Below are positions 55,642 through 64,000 of a DNA stretch of 64,000 nt, piece by piece. The first letter of the stretch is position 1; every line of letters starts with the position of its first letter. The stretch comes from Cytophaga hutchinsonii ATCC 33406. GTDB taxonomy: Bacteria > Bacteroidota > Bacteroidia > Cytophagales > Cytophagaceae. A model generated the notes under the pieces. The model did no database searches. It worked only from the letters and a program-made list of their open reading frames with translations, and had not been told where the DNA came from. The DNA is taken from positions 4,232,001-4,296,000 of the forward strand of contig NC_008255.1 in the NCBI RefSeq assembly GCF_000014145.1, written 5' to 3'. The position numbers and the translations under genes were made by a program.

Positions 55642-56190
55642 CTAAAGAAGCTTTAAGGAGCTTACCTGAGCGGTAATTTCAACTTCGGATTGTTCAAAGA
55701 CTGGTGCAGGGCAATCAATAAAAAATTGGAAACCGTTTCCGTTTGAATGTATGCCATGGATAATAACTACCTTGTGCTGCGTCTTATTTTTATCTGTGTA
55801 CACAGCCCAGTAGCCAACCGTATAAGGAATTTGCAGCAAGCCATCCGTATGAGTAAATGTTTTTGTGATTTTAAATCCGTCTGCTTTCTGAAACATACTT
55901 AAGGAAGCAAGTGAATAGGCTTTAATAGATGCACCGCGGGCATTTTCTACCTTGCAGGATTGTGTAACAATAAATGTGTTAGTTGAATCTGTTTTTATAG
56001 GGCTGCGCTGATAATTTACAACTTCTATCCCTTGCTTTTTATCATAGGTAGAAGATGTTTTGGTCCAGTCGGCAGTGGTTTGATATTGAATGGTGCGTTT
56101 TACCGAAACAGTTACAGCGTTTTGATCCTGCTGCTGAGAGTAAGCCGAAAAACAAAATAAGTAAATAGCAATTAAGGGAAGAATACGCAT
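55642..56190 (-). CDS. Unknown secreted protein
   Basis: 182 residues with signal peptide MRILPLIAIYLFCFSAYSQQ, then a single beta-rich domain (VSVKRTIQYQTTADWTKTSS; VGYWAVYTDKNKTQHKVVII). I do not recognise the family. It starts 6 bp after the large surface protein gene's stop codon and is probably its co-transcribed partner. Confidence 0.65.
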   Translation of the reverse strand: MRILPLIAIYLFCFSAYSQQQDQNAVTVSVKRTIQYQTTADWTKTSSTYDKKQGIEVVNYQRSPIKTDSTNTFIVTQSCKVENARGASIKAYSLASLSMFQKADGFKITKTFTHTDGLLQIPYTVGYWAVYTDKNKTQHKVVIIHGIHSNGNGFQFFIDCPAPVFEQSEVEITAQVSSLKLL

Positions 56191-56196
56191 CTTGTC

Positions 56197-59100
56197 TTAT
56201 TTATCAATAATGATCTGAACCCAGCTTTTACAGCATTTACCATATGGCGGGCAAACCAGGTAATAATATACACTCGAACTCAGACCCTCTCCGCAGAATT
56301 CATTGTTATACGAATCTGTTTTAAATATAGCTTTGCTCCATGGGTTATACACTTCAACCTTCCAGTTTGGATACAAGCCTTTTATTTCGAAGCAATCATT
56401 TTTACCATCATCATTGGGGGTAAACAAATTCGGAATCTGAATATCATCGAGTACAAGAGGTATAGTAGATTCTATAAAACAGGTATCATTGGCATAGACC
56501 TTTACTTTTATTATATATTTGCCGCCTTTGGCATATTCATGAACAGGAGATTGTACGGTTGTAGTTGTTCCGTCGCCAAGGTCCCAAAGGTATTTTAGCC
56601 TGCCTTTGCTTGGGTTACTAAAGCCAATGGTAGGTTTGCCATAACAATGGGTCATGTTCTCCCAATTGATTCCGGGTATTAATGTAGGCACATGGATAGT
56701 AAGTGTATCTGTATATACGCAGGTACTTGTATCAATAACCGTCAGGTAATAATCACGGGTAATACTTGGGAAAAACTGCGCATCGCATACTGCAGGGTTA
56801 ATCATCTCAATTGACGGAGCCCAATTGTAAGTATAATATGGATTACAGTTTTTCAGAATGCTGATTGTATCTCCGGGACATATAGTAGTATCCGACAAGG
56901 TGATGCCAATGCCTGGAATGGCAAATACATTCAGCGTTTTTGTGGCGGTGTCTTTTCCGATACAGGTTGTAAGATCTGTAGCAATCAGTTTAATGTGATA
57001 TGTACCGGGCGTTGGATATGTATGCGTGACAGGTCCTGGTCCGTTTATTTTTGTGCCATCACCAAGGTCCCATTCAAATGCTACACCACCCGTACTGGTA
57101 TTGGTTAATGTAACAGTAGTTGGTCCGCAGCCGATAAGCGGATCCATGATGAAGTCAGCACGCAGGCTGGAAAGATCGTATTTAAAGCAGGCGTTGTTGC
57201 AGTTGTCAGATCTGTTAATTTTTGAAACAGCATTGTCACTTGTAGGAAATCTGGACGTACCTCCGCAGCTACCGCAAACGGATTGATACACAATACCGTT
57301 TTTATCAAAACGGCTTGTACCGCCATCAACGTGATCATCTTCATCGACTCCGCCATAAAATGTTGCATAAAGCAGACTTTTGCATTCTTTTTCTAACACG
57401 AGTAGATAAAAATCAGAACCATCGGTAGTTTTATAAAGAGCGTCGGGAGAGGTCTGTAAATTATTTGTAGTACCTCCTAAATATTGATTTGGATTTGTAT
57501 TTGGACGCTGAGGACGCGGATACCATGGGTTAATATTTGTATTACCTCCCCATCCTGAAATTAAAATATTATCGCAGCTGTTAACCAAAAATGCAGTCGG
57601 AACAATACTTACCTGATGTTCTGTATAACCAAACGTTGTAGATAACAATGATTGAGAAAGAGTCGGATTAAGTTTTTGAATAAATTGTCCTGTCTTAGCT
57701 TTTCCATATACCCCTTGTGACATAGGGTAGTCACCTAATGATTGTCCTAATATATAAATATTTTCAAGGGCATCGAGTTGGATAAAAAAGCATTGATCAT
57801 ACGATTCCGTTCCCACATAAGTAGCATGTAATAACGAGGTGCCATCCGCACTTATGTGTGCAACAAAGCCATCAATATCTCCAGCAGCTAAGGTTGTTTT
57901 AATACCTGAAGCTGTACCGGGCAAATCTGTACTGGTTGTGCCGCCTGTTATGTAAACTGTTTTGTCTGTAGTTACGCGTATAGAATAACCAACATCATAG
58001 CCTGCCCCCCCAATGAACGTATTCCACAGCATGGTGCTTAAATCTCCTGTAAGCTTACAAACATAAGCATCCATGATGCCATTAAACGTTTTATCATAAC
58101 CAGGAACTGAAGTGTTAATTATATCCGGTGAATATGTTTTTGTTACGATATAAACATTGTCAAGCTCATCACAAAAAATTTCTCCTCTGAGCTGGTCTCC
58201 ATAGTTTCTTGTAATGGGTTCGTACTCACTGGAAAAACCATCGTTAGAACTGCCTCCAATTAGTGTTGAATGTTTTAAATTGCTACCGTCTTCGCTGAGT
58301 ATAGAAATAAACAGGTCGCTTCCTTCATCAAAGAAAATCGGCTCATAGGGGCCAAATGGCATGGAATAATCACCATAATGAAATGTTTCATCATAGGCTC
58401 CTGTAGTAGTAGGAAATGCTTTGCCATAGCTACCACCTGAGCTTGTAAATCCAAAAAGCACAAGTTCTTTTTTGCTGTTTACAATACAGCTGCTCGGCAT
58501 TTCTGTTTCAATACCTCCTAAATATGTAGCATAACGTAATTCTCCCAAAGGGCCGAATTTCATAATTGCTATGTCAACATCATATAAATCATTTCCTACA
58601 AAATTAACCTGATACGCTCCTGTAGTAACCGGATATCCGAATCCAAAAGCAATTCCGACCATGTACGTATTGCCATCATCATCATATGTTGCTGAATTAC
58701 CCCAATTATCTACATAAGAACCTGAATACGTAGAAAAGATTAACTGCGGATCAATTACAAGCGGATACCGTTTATTATATCCCTTCGGAAAAACAAAACT
58801 CAGCACATTATCATTCAAGCGAAACTCGCATGGCACAGCAACATTACTGCCATCAATTTCCTGATAAGCAAACGGCTTCTGCTCATAAAAATCAGTTACT
58901 GACGTTTCAATGATAAGCTCACCATTTTTTAAATAAACACTATCGACGCCGTTATATTTTAATTGAATAAGTGCAGGATTTGCGCCGGGCTTCAAATGAA
59001 ATTCATATTTAAAACCTGTTTCCTGCCCAAAACAAACCAATGAAGTTTTAGGGTAAATATCATTAAGAATCGTTTTTCCATAAGCATGGGCATTGCCACC

Positions 59101-59532
59101 CCATTTACTCTTGTCGTTACCTTTAAAATAGTTGTAATTATATGTTGTCGGATCGATTCCATCAGTAGAAGAAATCGGATTGCAACCTAAAAAAGCTACT
59201 TCGTAGGCATGTGCCTTAACTGGTCCGGGTTTTAAAATATCGCCGCCTCCGCTTCGTTGACTGGATGTATTTGCAGAAGGATTGCTGTGGCCATGGCTAT
59301 GATGACTTGCCAGAGATTCTCGATCGTAAAAATTAAACAGAAAACGGTTTTTTTCAATGTATAACTGCCCGGAAGGAATTTCAGACCGATAGAGTACATT
59401 CTCTTCCCACTGCCCTTTATTTTCAATAAATAAGCCGCCTTTTATTTTTTCGGGCACAAACTGGCTGTACGCTGGCAGGGAAACAAATAAAAAAAATACA
59501 AGCTGGAATAGGTAAGTACGGTTACTATTCAT
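56197..59532 (-). CDS. Large T9SS-exported surface protein with PKD domains and CHU_C C-terminus
   Basis: 1111 residues. Signal peptide, a DUF7948-like N-terminal region (FIENKGQWEENVLYRSEIPS), a run of SBBP-type beta-propeller repeats (residues 290-780; YVGIAFGFGYP-type turns and GGSSNDGFS), two PKD domains (GGVAFEWDLGDGT near 825 and GRLKYLWDLGDGT near 995), and a final 70 residues with IPNLFTPNDDGKNDCFEIKG, then VYNPWSKAIFK. This tail is the gliding-motility-associated / CHU_C domain used as a type-B signal for the type IX secretion system, which needs GldB/GldD-type proteins. Attached or secreted adhesin is the likely role. Confidence 0.88.
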   Translation of the reverse strand: MNSNRTYLFQLVFFLFVSLPAYSQFVPEKIKGGLFIENKGQWEENVLYRSEIPSGQLYIEKNRFLFNFYDRESLASHHSHGHSNPSANTSSQRSGGGDILKPGPVKAHAYEVAFLGCNPISSTDGIDPTTYNYNYFKGNDKSKWGGNAHAYGKTILNDIYPKTSLVCFGQETGFKYEFHLKPGANPALIQLKYNGVDSVYLKNGELIIETSVTDFYEQKPFAYQEIDGSNVAVPCEFRLNDNVLSFVFPKGYNKRYPLVIDPQLIFSTYSGSYVDNWGNSATYDDDGNTYMVGIAFGFGYPVTTGAYQVNFVGNDLYDVDIAIMKFGPLGELRYATYLGGIETEMPSSCIVNSKKELVLFGFTSSGGSYGKAFPTTTGAYDETFHYGDYSMPFGPYEPIFFDEGSDLFISILSEDGSNLKHSTLIGGSSNDGFSSEYEPITRNYGDQLRGEIFCDELDNVYIVTKTYSPDIINTSVPGYDKTFNGIMDAYVCKLTGDLSTMLWNTFIGGAGYDVGYSIRVTTDKTVYITGGTTSTDLPGTASGIKTTLAAGDIDGFVAHISADGTSLLHATYVGTESYDQCFFIQLDALENIYILGQSLGDYPMSQGVYGKAKTGQFIQKLNPTLSQSLLSTTFGYTEHQVSIVPTAFLVNSCDNILISGWGGNTNINPWYPRPQRPNTNPNQYLGGTTNNLQTSPDALYKTTDGSDFYLLVLEKECKSLLYATFYGGVDEDDHVDGGTSRFDKNGIVYQSVCGSCGGTSRFPTSDNAVSKINRSDNCNNACFKYDLSSLRADFIMDPLIGCGPTTVTLTNTSTGGVAFEWDLGDGTKINGPGPVTHTYPTPGTYHIKLIATDLTTCIGKDTATKTLNVFAIPGIGITLSDTTICPGDTISILKNCNPYYTYNWAPSIEMINPAVCDAQFFPSITRDYYLTVIDTSTCVYTDTLTIHVPTLIPGINWENMTHCYGKPTIGFSNPSKGRLKYLWDLGDGTTTTVQSPVHEYAKGGKYIIKVKVYANDTCFIESTIPLVLDDIQIPNLFTPNDDGKNDCFEIKGLYPNWKVEVYNPWSKAIFKTDSYNNEFCGEGLSSSVYYYLVCPPYGKCCKSWVQIIIDK

Positions 59533-59547
59533 AAATAATGGTCTAGT

Positions 59548-59865
59548 TTAAAGAAAGATCACATCTTCCAGAACTTTATCCCCCGAAGCCTTATTAAGTA
59601 ACTCCACAACTTTGTGTTTTGACTGGTTTAATTCGTGTTTTAAGGGTGCGGATGAAAGATGGATGTATAGTTTCTTATTACGGATATACAGATTAGTAGT
59701 TCGCTTTGCGATGGGTGTACCCATGATTTTCTCCCAATTCTGAATAATATAGGTTTCTTTGTATTTACCACGCACGCGTAGCTGATCCATCCAGTTTTCA
59801 ATGGCGTCGCCTATGCTCAACGAATCTTTTTTTCGCTTAAAATCACGTTCGGGTTTATTATACAT
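59548..59865 (-). CDS. DUF721 (DciA-like) protein
   Basis: 105 residues. DUF721 family protein (AIENWMDQLRVRGKYKETYI, QNWEKIMGTPIAKRT, LYIHLSSAPLKHELNQSK). The family includes DciA, the replicative helicase loader of many bacteria that lack DnaC/DnaI, and often lies near recF and dnaA. Here it overlaps the recF end by 8 bp and is co-transcribed. Role as helicase operator is inference by family. Confidence 0.85.
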   Translation of the reverse strand: MYNKPERDFKRKKDSLSIGDAIENWMDQLRVRGKYKETYIIQNWEKIMGTPIAKRTTNLYIRNKKLYIHLSSAPLKHELNQSKHKVVELLNKASGDKVLEDVIFL

Positions 59866-60991
59866 CTGTATTTAGTTCTGATTGGGAAGGGGGTGACTGT
59901 TCTACTTTACCCCGGTCAATTATAAACATACGAAAATCTTTTGTATTTGACTGAAAAAAGATGGAAGACCTGTCCGGGCGGGCATCAGATATAAATAACT
60001 GACCAGTAATGTATTTCTGAACAAGATGAATGAGTTTTTCGATGCGCAAATCGTCCAGCTTATCAAAAATATCGTCCATTAACAAGATGGGATTGTGACC
60101 GGTGCACGCTTTCAAAAGTTCGTATTGGGCAAGTTTAAGCGCAATTACAAATGTTTTTTGCTGACCCTGCGAACCATAGTGCTTAATTGGCTCGTTATTG
60201 ATCAAAAACTTAAAATCATCCTTATGAACACCTTTATTCGTACGTTGCAAAATCAGGTCTTTTGAATAGGAATCTTTGAAAACCTGTTCAAAATCAGCCG
60301 ACAGAACGTTTGTTTCATACTCAATATCCGTTGCCTCATGATCAGGAGATAGTAAGGAATAATATTCCTGAAAAATGGGCAGTAGCCGTTTCAGATATTC
60401 GTCGCGTTTCTGAGCAATTATTTTACCCGATTGCAGCAGATTGTGGTCATAGGCATCCATTAAAATACGGTCTACCAGCATACCGTCTGCCGCTTGTTTT
60501 AACAAGGCATTCCGCTGTTTTATAAAGTGATTGTATCGGATAAGTGCATCCAGATATACATGGTCTGCCTGTGAAAAAAGTGTATCAAAAAATCTTCTCC
60601 GGTCTTCTGAACTGTTGCGGATCAGATCAGTATCATGCGGGGTAAGTACAATCGCAGGAAAGCGGCCGATATGTTCAGATATTTTGGCATAGGGTTTCTT
60701 GTCGACGGTGAAACTTTTCTTTTTACCGTCAAAATCATATTGAATTTTAAATTCTTTTGCATTTTCCTGAAACCATCCCAATGCCGAAAAATATCCCTGG
60801 CCGGTGGTTATGGTTTGTTGGTCCGTTGTACTTAAAAAGCTCTTAGTCAAACACAAACAATAAATACTATCCAGCAAATTGGTCTTCCCGCTGCCATTTA
60901 AGCCTGCAAATAAGTTGATCCCGGCAGAAAAAGACAGTTCCAACTCGGGGTAGTTCTTGAAATTTAGCAGACTTATCTTTTCAATATACAT
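59858..60991 (-). CDS. recF: DNA replication and repair protein RecF
   Basis: SMC-like ATPase that loads RecA at gaps with RecO and RecR. The 377-residue protein starts YIEKISLLNFKNYPELELSF, with Walker A GLNGSGKTNLLDS near residue 30, signature YGSQGQQKTFVIALK near residue 275, and Walker B ILLMDDIFDKLDDLR. Length and motif order are those of RecF. It lies 57 bp divergently from pdhA. Confidence 0.94.
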   Translation of the reverse strand: MYIEKISLLNFKNYPELELSFSAGINLFAGLNGSGKTNLLDSIYCLCLTKSFLSTTDQQTITTGQGYFSALGWFQENAKEFKIQYDFDGKKKSFTVDKKPYAKISEHIGRFPAIVLTPHDTDLIRNSSEDRRRFFDTLFSQADHVYLDALIRYNHFIKQRNALLKQAADGMLVDRILMDAYDHNLLQSGKIIAQKRDEYLKRLLPIFQEYYSLLSPDHEATDIEYETNVLSADFEQVFKDSYSKDLILQRTNKGVHKDDFKFLINNEPIKHYGSQGQQKTFVIALKLAQYELLKACTGHNPILLMDDIFDKLDDLRIEKLIHLVQKYITGQLFISDARPDRSSIFFQSNTKDFRMFIIDRGKVEQSPPSQSELNTDV

Positions 60992-61010
60992 GAATTTTAT
61001 TTATTTTAGC
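60980..61010 (+). promoter_or_regulatory. Possible promoter for pdhA
   Basis: TTTC (60980-60983), a 19-nt spacer and TATTTTAG (61003-61010) give one mismatch per box to TTTG-N19-TAnnTTTG; RNA would start about 32 nt ahead of ATG 61049. It overlaps the 5' end of recF. Confidence 0.35.
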
Positions 61011-61048
61011 CCTTCAAAGTATACTGTAAACAGCACAAATAAGAAGAG

Positions 61049-62092
61049 ATGGCAAGTGTTAAAGAAAAAGCGAAGGATAACACTAAAACAAAGGTAGAAT
61101 CCGCAGGAGCATTTACCAAAGAAACATACCTTTTCTGGTATGAAAAAATGCAATTGGTAAGAAAGTTTGAAGAGAAGACAGGACAACTTTACGGTCAGCA
61201 AAAGATAAAAGGTTTCTGTCACTTATACATTGGCCAGGAAGCTTGTGCTGCAGGTGCAGTGTCAGCATTAAAGAAAGGCGATCATTATATTACGACATAC
61301 CGTGATCACGGCCAACCATTGGTTTTAGGAACAGATCCCAAAGCAATCATGGCTGAGATGTACGGAAAAGCAACAGGTATTTCTAAAGGCAAAGGTGGTT
61401 CTATGCACATCTTTGACAAAGCAGTAAACTTTGCCGGCGGCCACGGTATTGTTGGCGGCCAGATTCCGCTTGGCGCTGGTTTGGCATTTGCAGAAATGTA
61501 CAAAGGTACAGATAATCTGTGTGTATGTTATATGGGTGATGGCGCTGTTCGTCAGGGTGCATTACATGAAACATTCAACTTAGCCATGTTGTGGAACATA
61601 CCGGTGATCTTCGTTATCGAAAATAACGGATATGCGATGGGTACTTCTGTACAGCGTACATCTAACGTAACAGAATTATATCAAATCGGCGAATCATATG
61701 ACATGCCCTCTGAAGCAGTAGATGCAATGAGCGTGGAAGAAGTTCACTTGTCTGTAGCAAGAGCTGCTGAAAGAGCCAGAAGCGGTGGCGGCCCTACATT
61801 ATTAGAGTTCAGAACATACAGATACAAAGGTCACTCTATGTCTGACCCTGCTAAATACCGTACCAAAGAAGAACTTGAGTCTTACAAGGCACAGGATCCG
61901 ATTGAAAAAGTTCGTGCTGTAATTTTAGAGAAAAAACATGCTACGGAAGCTGACTTAGAAGCTATCGATGCTAAAATTAAAGCAACCGTTGAAGAAGCAG
62001 TGAAGTTTGCAGAAGAGTCTCCATATCCGGATGCTTCTGAAGCATACAAAGATGTTTATACACAAGAAGATTACCCATTCATAATAGAATAA
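61049..62092 (+). CDS. pdhA: Pyruvate dehydrogenase E1 component, alpha subunit
   Basis: First catalytic subunit of the pyruvate dehydrogenase complex; decarboxylates pyruvate with thiamine diphosphate. The 347-residue protein has GFCHLYIGQEA near residue 52, YRDHGQPLVLG, the phosphorylation-loop relative GKGGSMHIFDK, and the TPP motif GDG (MGDGAVRQGALHE) ending about 30 residues on in ENNGYAMGTS. The C-terminus has the RYKGHSMSDPAKYR block. The beta subunit is not directly next to it. Confidence 0.93.
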   Translation: MASVKEKAKDNTKTKVESAGAFTKETYLFWYEKMQLVRKFEEKTGQLYGQQKIKGFCHLYIGQEACAAGAVSALKKGDHYITTYRDHGQPLVLGTDPKAIMAEMYGKATGISKGKGGSMHIFDKAVNFAGGHGIVGGQIPLGAGLAFAEMYKGTDNLCVCYMGDGAVRQGALHETFNLAMLWNIPVIFVIENNGYAMGTSVQRTSNVTELYQIGESYDMPSEAVDAMSVEEVHLSVARAAERARSGGGPTLLEFRTYRYKGHSMSDPAKYRTKEELESYKAQDPIEKVRAVILEKKHATEADLEAIDAKIKATVEEAVKFAEESPYPDASEAYKDVYTQEDYPFIIE

Positions 62093-62117
62093 TACCAATA
62101 CTTTTTACAAACCAATA

Positions 62118-62825
62118 ATGGCTGAATTAACCGAAAAAGGTGCTGAACAAAAAGCACACGTACTTGCAGATAACAAATCAAAAATGACTGCAGAACAATT
62201 GATTGAAAAATACAAAAACCCTGCTATTATAGGCTTAGGAGTTATCGTTGCTTTGATCGCTGCATTTGTATTCTACAAATACAATCAATCTGAAAACAAT
62301 ACCGTTGCACAGGAAGAAATGTACAAAGCGGTATTTTATTTTGAACAGGATTCGTTAGAATTAGCGTTGAAAGGCGATGAAGCTAAAGGGATCCGTGGCT
62401 TACAGGAAGTAGCGGACGAATATTCCGGAACAAAAGCCGGCAAACTAGCTGCTTTCTACACAGGTATTATTTATTTGAAACAAGCTAAATTTCAGGAGTC
62501 AATCGATTACCTTGAAAAATTCAGCTCAAACGAAGGTATCCTGCAGGCACGTAGCTGGGCTGCAATGGGTGATGCATATTCTGAATTAAATGATCTGGAA
62601 AATGCCATTAAGTATTACAAAAAGGCTGCTGATCATAAAGGTAATGAGCAAATCACACCTACCTATCTCATGAAATTAGGATTAGCGTATGAATTAAACA
62701 ACAACTGGAAAGATGCTTCTGATGCATATGATAAGATAATCACTGATTATCCAAAGTCTCAGGATGTAGCAGACGCCAAGAAGTACAAAGCAAAGGCACA
62801 GGCTGCCCTTTCTGCTTCCGAATAA
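62118..62825 (+). CDS. Membrane-anchored TPR protein (YfgM-like)
   Basis: 235 residues. A cytoplasmic N-terminus of about 34 residues, one membrane helix (AIIGLGVIVALIAAFVFYKY) and a C-terminal part of tetratricopeptide repeats (AFYTGIIYLKQAKFQESIDY, AAMGDAYSELNDLENAIKYY, YELNNNWKDASDAYDKIITD). This matches the YfgM/UPF0070-like arrangement in Bacteroidetes. It lies between pdhA and ribH; function unknown. Confidence 0.78.
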   Translation: MAELTEKGAEQKAHVLADNKSKMTAEQLIEKYKNPAIIGLGVIVALIAAFVFYKYNQSENNTVAQEEMYKAVFYFEQDSLELALKGDEAKGIRGLQEVADEYSGTKAGKLAAFYTGIIYLKQAKFQESIDYLEKFSSNEGILQARSWAAMGDAYSELNDLENAIKYYKKAADHKGNEQITPTYLMKLGLAYELNNNWKDASDAYDKIITDYPKSQDVADAKKYKAKAQAALSASE

Positions 62826-62848
62826 TCCAATCAACAATCATCGAAAGC

Positions 62849-62882
62849 CAAAAGGGATAAAGCAAAAGTTTTATCCCTTTTG
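62849..62882 (+). terminator. Terminator between the TPR gene and ribH
   Basis: A 13-bp perfect stem, CAAAAGGGATAAA (62849-62861) and its complement (62870-62882), with an 8-nt loop and a T-rich right arm. It may be read through, because ribH starts only 24 nt later. Confidence 0.75.
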
Positions 62883-62905
62883 TTGTATAAGAGAACATAA
62901 AAAAT

Positions 62906-63385
62906 ATGTCAAGCGCAGATAAAAATCTAAGCAGCTATTCCGGGGAAATTCCAAATCTGTCTTCTAGAGTATTCGGCATTGTTGTTGCCGAATGGAACGA
63001 AGAAATTACAGAGCCTTTGTATGAAGGTGCAGTAGAAGTACTTTTAAAACACGGCATTCCCAAAGCAAATATTATCCGGACCAATGTTCCCGGCACATTT
63101 GAACTGAGCCTTGGGGCACAATGGCTGGCAATGAAAAAAGGAGTAGATGCAGTTATCTGTCTGGGTTGCGTTATTCAGGGTGAAACGAGACATTTCGATT
63201 TTATCTGTAACGCAGTATCAATAGGCATCACAGAGGTAAATCTGAAATTTAATAAACCGGTAATTTTTGGAGTATTAACAACCGACAACAAAGAGCAGGC
63301 TTTTGATCGTGCCGGCGGCAAGCATGGCAACAAAGGCGATGAAGCAGCGATTACAGCGCTAAAAATGCTGGCACAAACGATTTAA
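62906..63385 (+). CDS. ribH: 6,7-Dimethyl-8-ribityllumazine synthase
   Basis: Penultimate step of riboflavin synthesis, condensing the ribityl-pyrimidinedione with dihydroxybutanone phosphate. The 159-residue protein has the typical VVAEWNEEITEPLYEGAVEV start, VPGTFELSLGAQWLA, the catalytic histidine region GETRHFDFICNAV and the FGVLTTDNKEQAFDRAGGK block. No FMN riboswitch is visible upstream. Confidence 0.95.
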   Translation: MSSADKNLSSYSGEIPNLSSRVFGIVVAEWNEEITEPLYEGAVEVLLKHGIPKANIIRTNVPGTFELSLGAQWLAMKKGVDAVICLGCVIQGETRHFDFICNAVSIGITEVNLKFNKPVIFGVLTTDNKEQAFDRAGGKHGNKGDEAAITALKMLAQTI

Positions 63386-63417
63386 ATCAAGTAAGAACAA
63401 TTAATAGATAATAGATA

Positions 63418-64000
63418 ATGAGAGTTTTAAAATTTGGAGGTACTTCAGTAGGGAAACCAGAGCGTATGCACTCTGTCGCTAAATTAATCTCTAGTCCGGA
63501 TCCTAAAGTAGTTGTATTGTCTGCTGTGTCAGGCACAACAAATGCTTTGGTAGATATATCAACTAAATTATGCAAGAAAGATATCAAGGCGGCAGAAGAC
63601 GCTATTGAAAAACTTTTTACCCCATACCACGCATTCGTAGAAGAATTATATACAACCGAAGCAGGTAAATATAAGGGCCACGCGATCATGCGCACCTACT
63701 ATGAACTGATAAAAAGTTATGTAACGGCACCTTCTTTCGGCGACAAAGAAACGCGCTTTTTTTTGGCACAGGGCGAATTGATCTCTACAAATTTATTTCA
63801 GGAGTACCTGGCCGAACAAGGCTATTCATCAGCGTTATTGCCTGCGTTAGAATTCATGAAGACAGATGCGGACAGTGAGCCGATGCTTGAGTATATTGAA
63901 GAAAAACTGAACGAACAATTAGCAAAACATCCAAACAAGCAATTATACATTACACAAGGATATGTTTGTTTAAATTCAGATGGAGAAGTTGACAACCTGA
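63418..64000 (+). CDS. lysC: Aspartate kinase, 3'-truncated by window edge
   Basis: The gene starts at ATG 63418 and is open to the window end. The N-terminus MRVLKFGGTSVGKPERMHSV is the aspartokinase KFGGTSV signature; VVVLSAVSGTTNALVD and the later ITQGYVCLNSDGEVDNL also match. It phosphorylates aspartate in the lysine/threonine/methionine pathway. Whether it is a stand-alone kinase or fused to homoserine dehydrogenase cannot be told because the end is missing. Confidence 0.92.
   Translation, partial: MRVLKFGGTSVGKPERMHSVAKLISSPDPKVVVLSAVSGTTNALVDISTKLCKKDIKAAEDAIEKLFTPYHAFVEELYTTEAGKYKGHAIMRTYYELIKSYVTAPSFGDKETRFFLAQGELISTNLFQEYLAEQGYSSALLPALEFMKTDADSEPMLEYIEEKLNEQLAKHPNKQLYITQGYVCLNSDGEVDNL

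Noticed and set aside
62826-62905. A possible FMN riboswitch ahead of ribH
   Set aside because: The leader is only 80 bases, dominated by a simple AT-rich hairpin, and lacks the conserved FMN-aptamer boxes.

Overview
The window reads as chromosomal DNA from a gliding member of the Bacteroidetes/Cytophagales, close in character to Cytophaga hutchinsonii. The assignment is an inference. It rests on gliding genes (gldB, gldD, a gldE-like gene), a very large protein ending in a CHU_C / type IX secretion type-B sorting domain, promoters of the Bacteroidetes form TTTG-N19-TAnnTTTG, very few Shine-Dalgarno sequences, and many small lipoproteins and beta-barrel proteins. There is no rRNA, tRNA, IS element, prophage or CRISPR array. 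Both ends cut genes: fumC lacks its first codons and an aspartate kinase runs off the right edge.

Layout. 1-7.6 kb: fumC, a SPOR-like secreted protein, a coiled-coil DUF2130 protein, then a tight recJ-lptB-GH3 run. 7.6-8.8 kb: an accessory Abi_2/AbiF-like HEPN gene preceded by a consensus promoter and a complete small transcription unit ending in an intrinsic terminator. 8.8-18.9 kb: nitronate monooxygenase, a protein-glutaminase-like enzyme, an MMPL/RND transporter overlapping ileS, lspA and a small secreted protein. 19.0-21.6 kb: an AT-rich three-gene cassette (TcmP, DUF5131 three-Cys protein, unknown gene). 21.6-31 kb: recG, gldD-gldE, ssb, mutY (minus strand), then hup, a TPR protein, a 29-residue ribosomal-type protein and RNase G (plus strand). 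31-38 kb: gldB, a glycosyltransferase/asparagine-synthase pair, nth and an ECF sigma factor. 38-48 kb: uvrA, a repeat-rich spacer, small membrane proteins, a lemA-TPM-TPM operon and prfA. 48-52 kb: a possible metal-uptake TonB locus. 52-64 kb: an RlmI-like methyltransferase, large secreted proteins, a DUF721 gene with recF, pdhA, a TPR protein, ribH and lysC.

Most of the window is housekeeping: DNA repair (recJ, recG, mutY, nth, uvrA, recF, ssb), translation (ileS, prfA, rng) and envelope biogenesis (lptB, lspA, gld genes). The two places that look like accessory or defence DNA are the Abi unit (7673-8782) and the TcmP cassette (19037-21586). The best candidates for something little described are the small RNA next to the Abi gene, the third gene of the TcmP cassette, and a glutaminase-like deamidase with no secretion signal.
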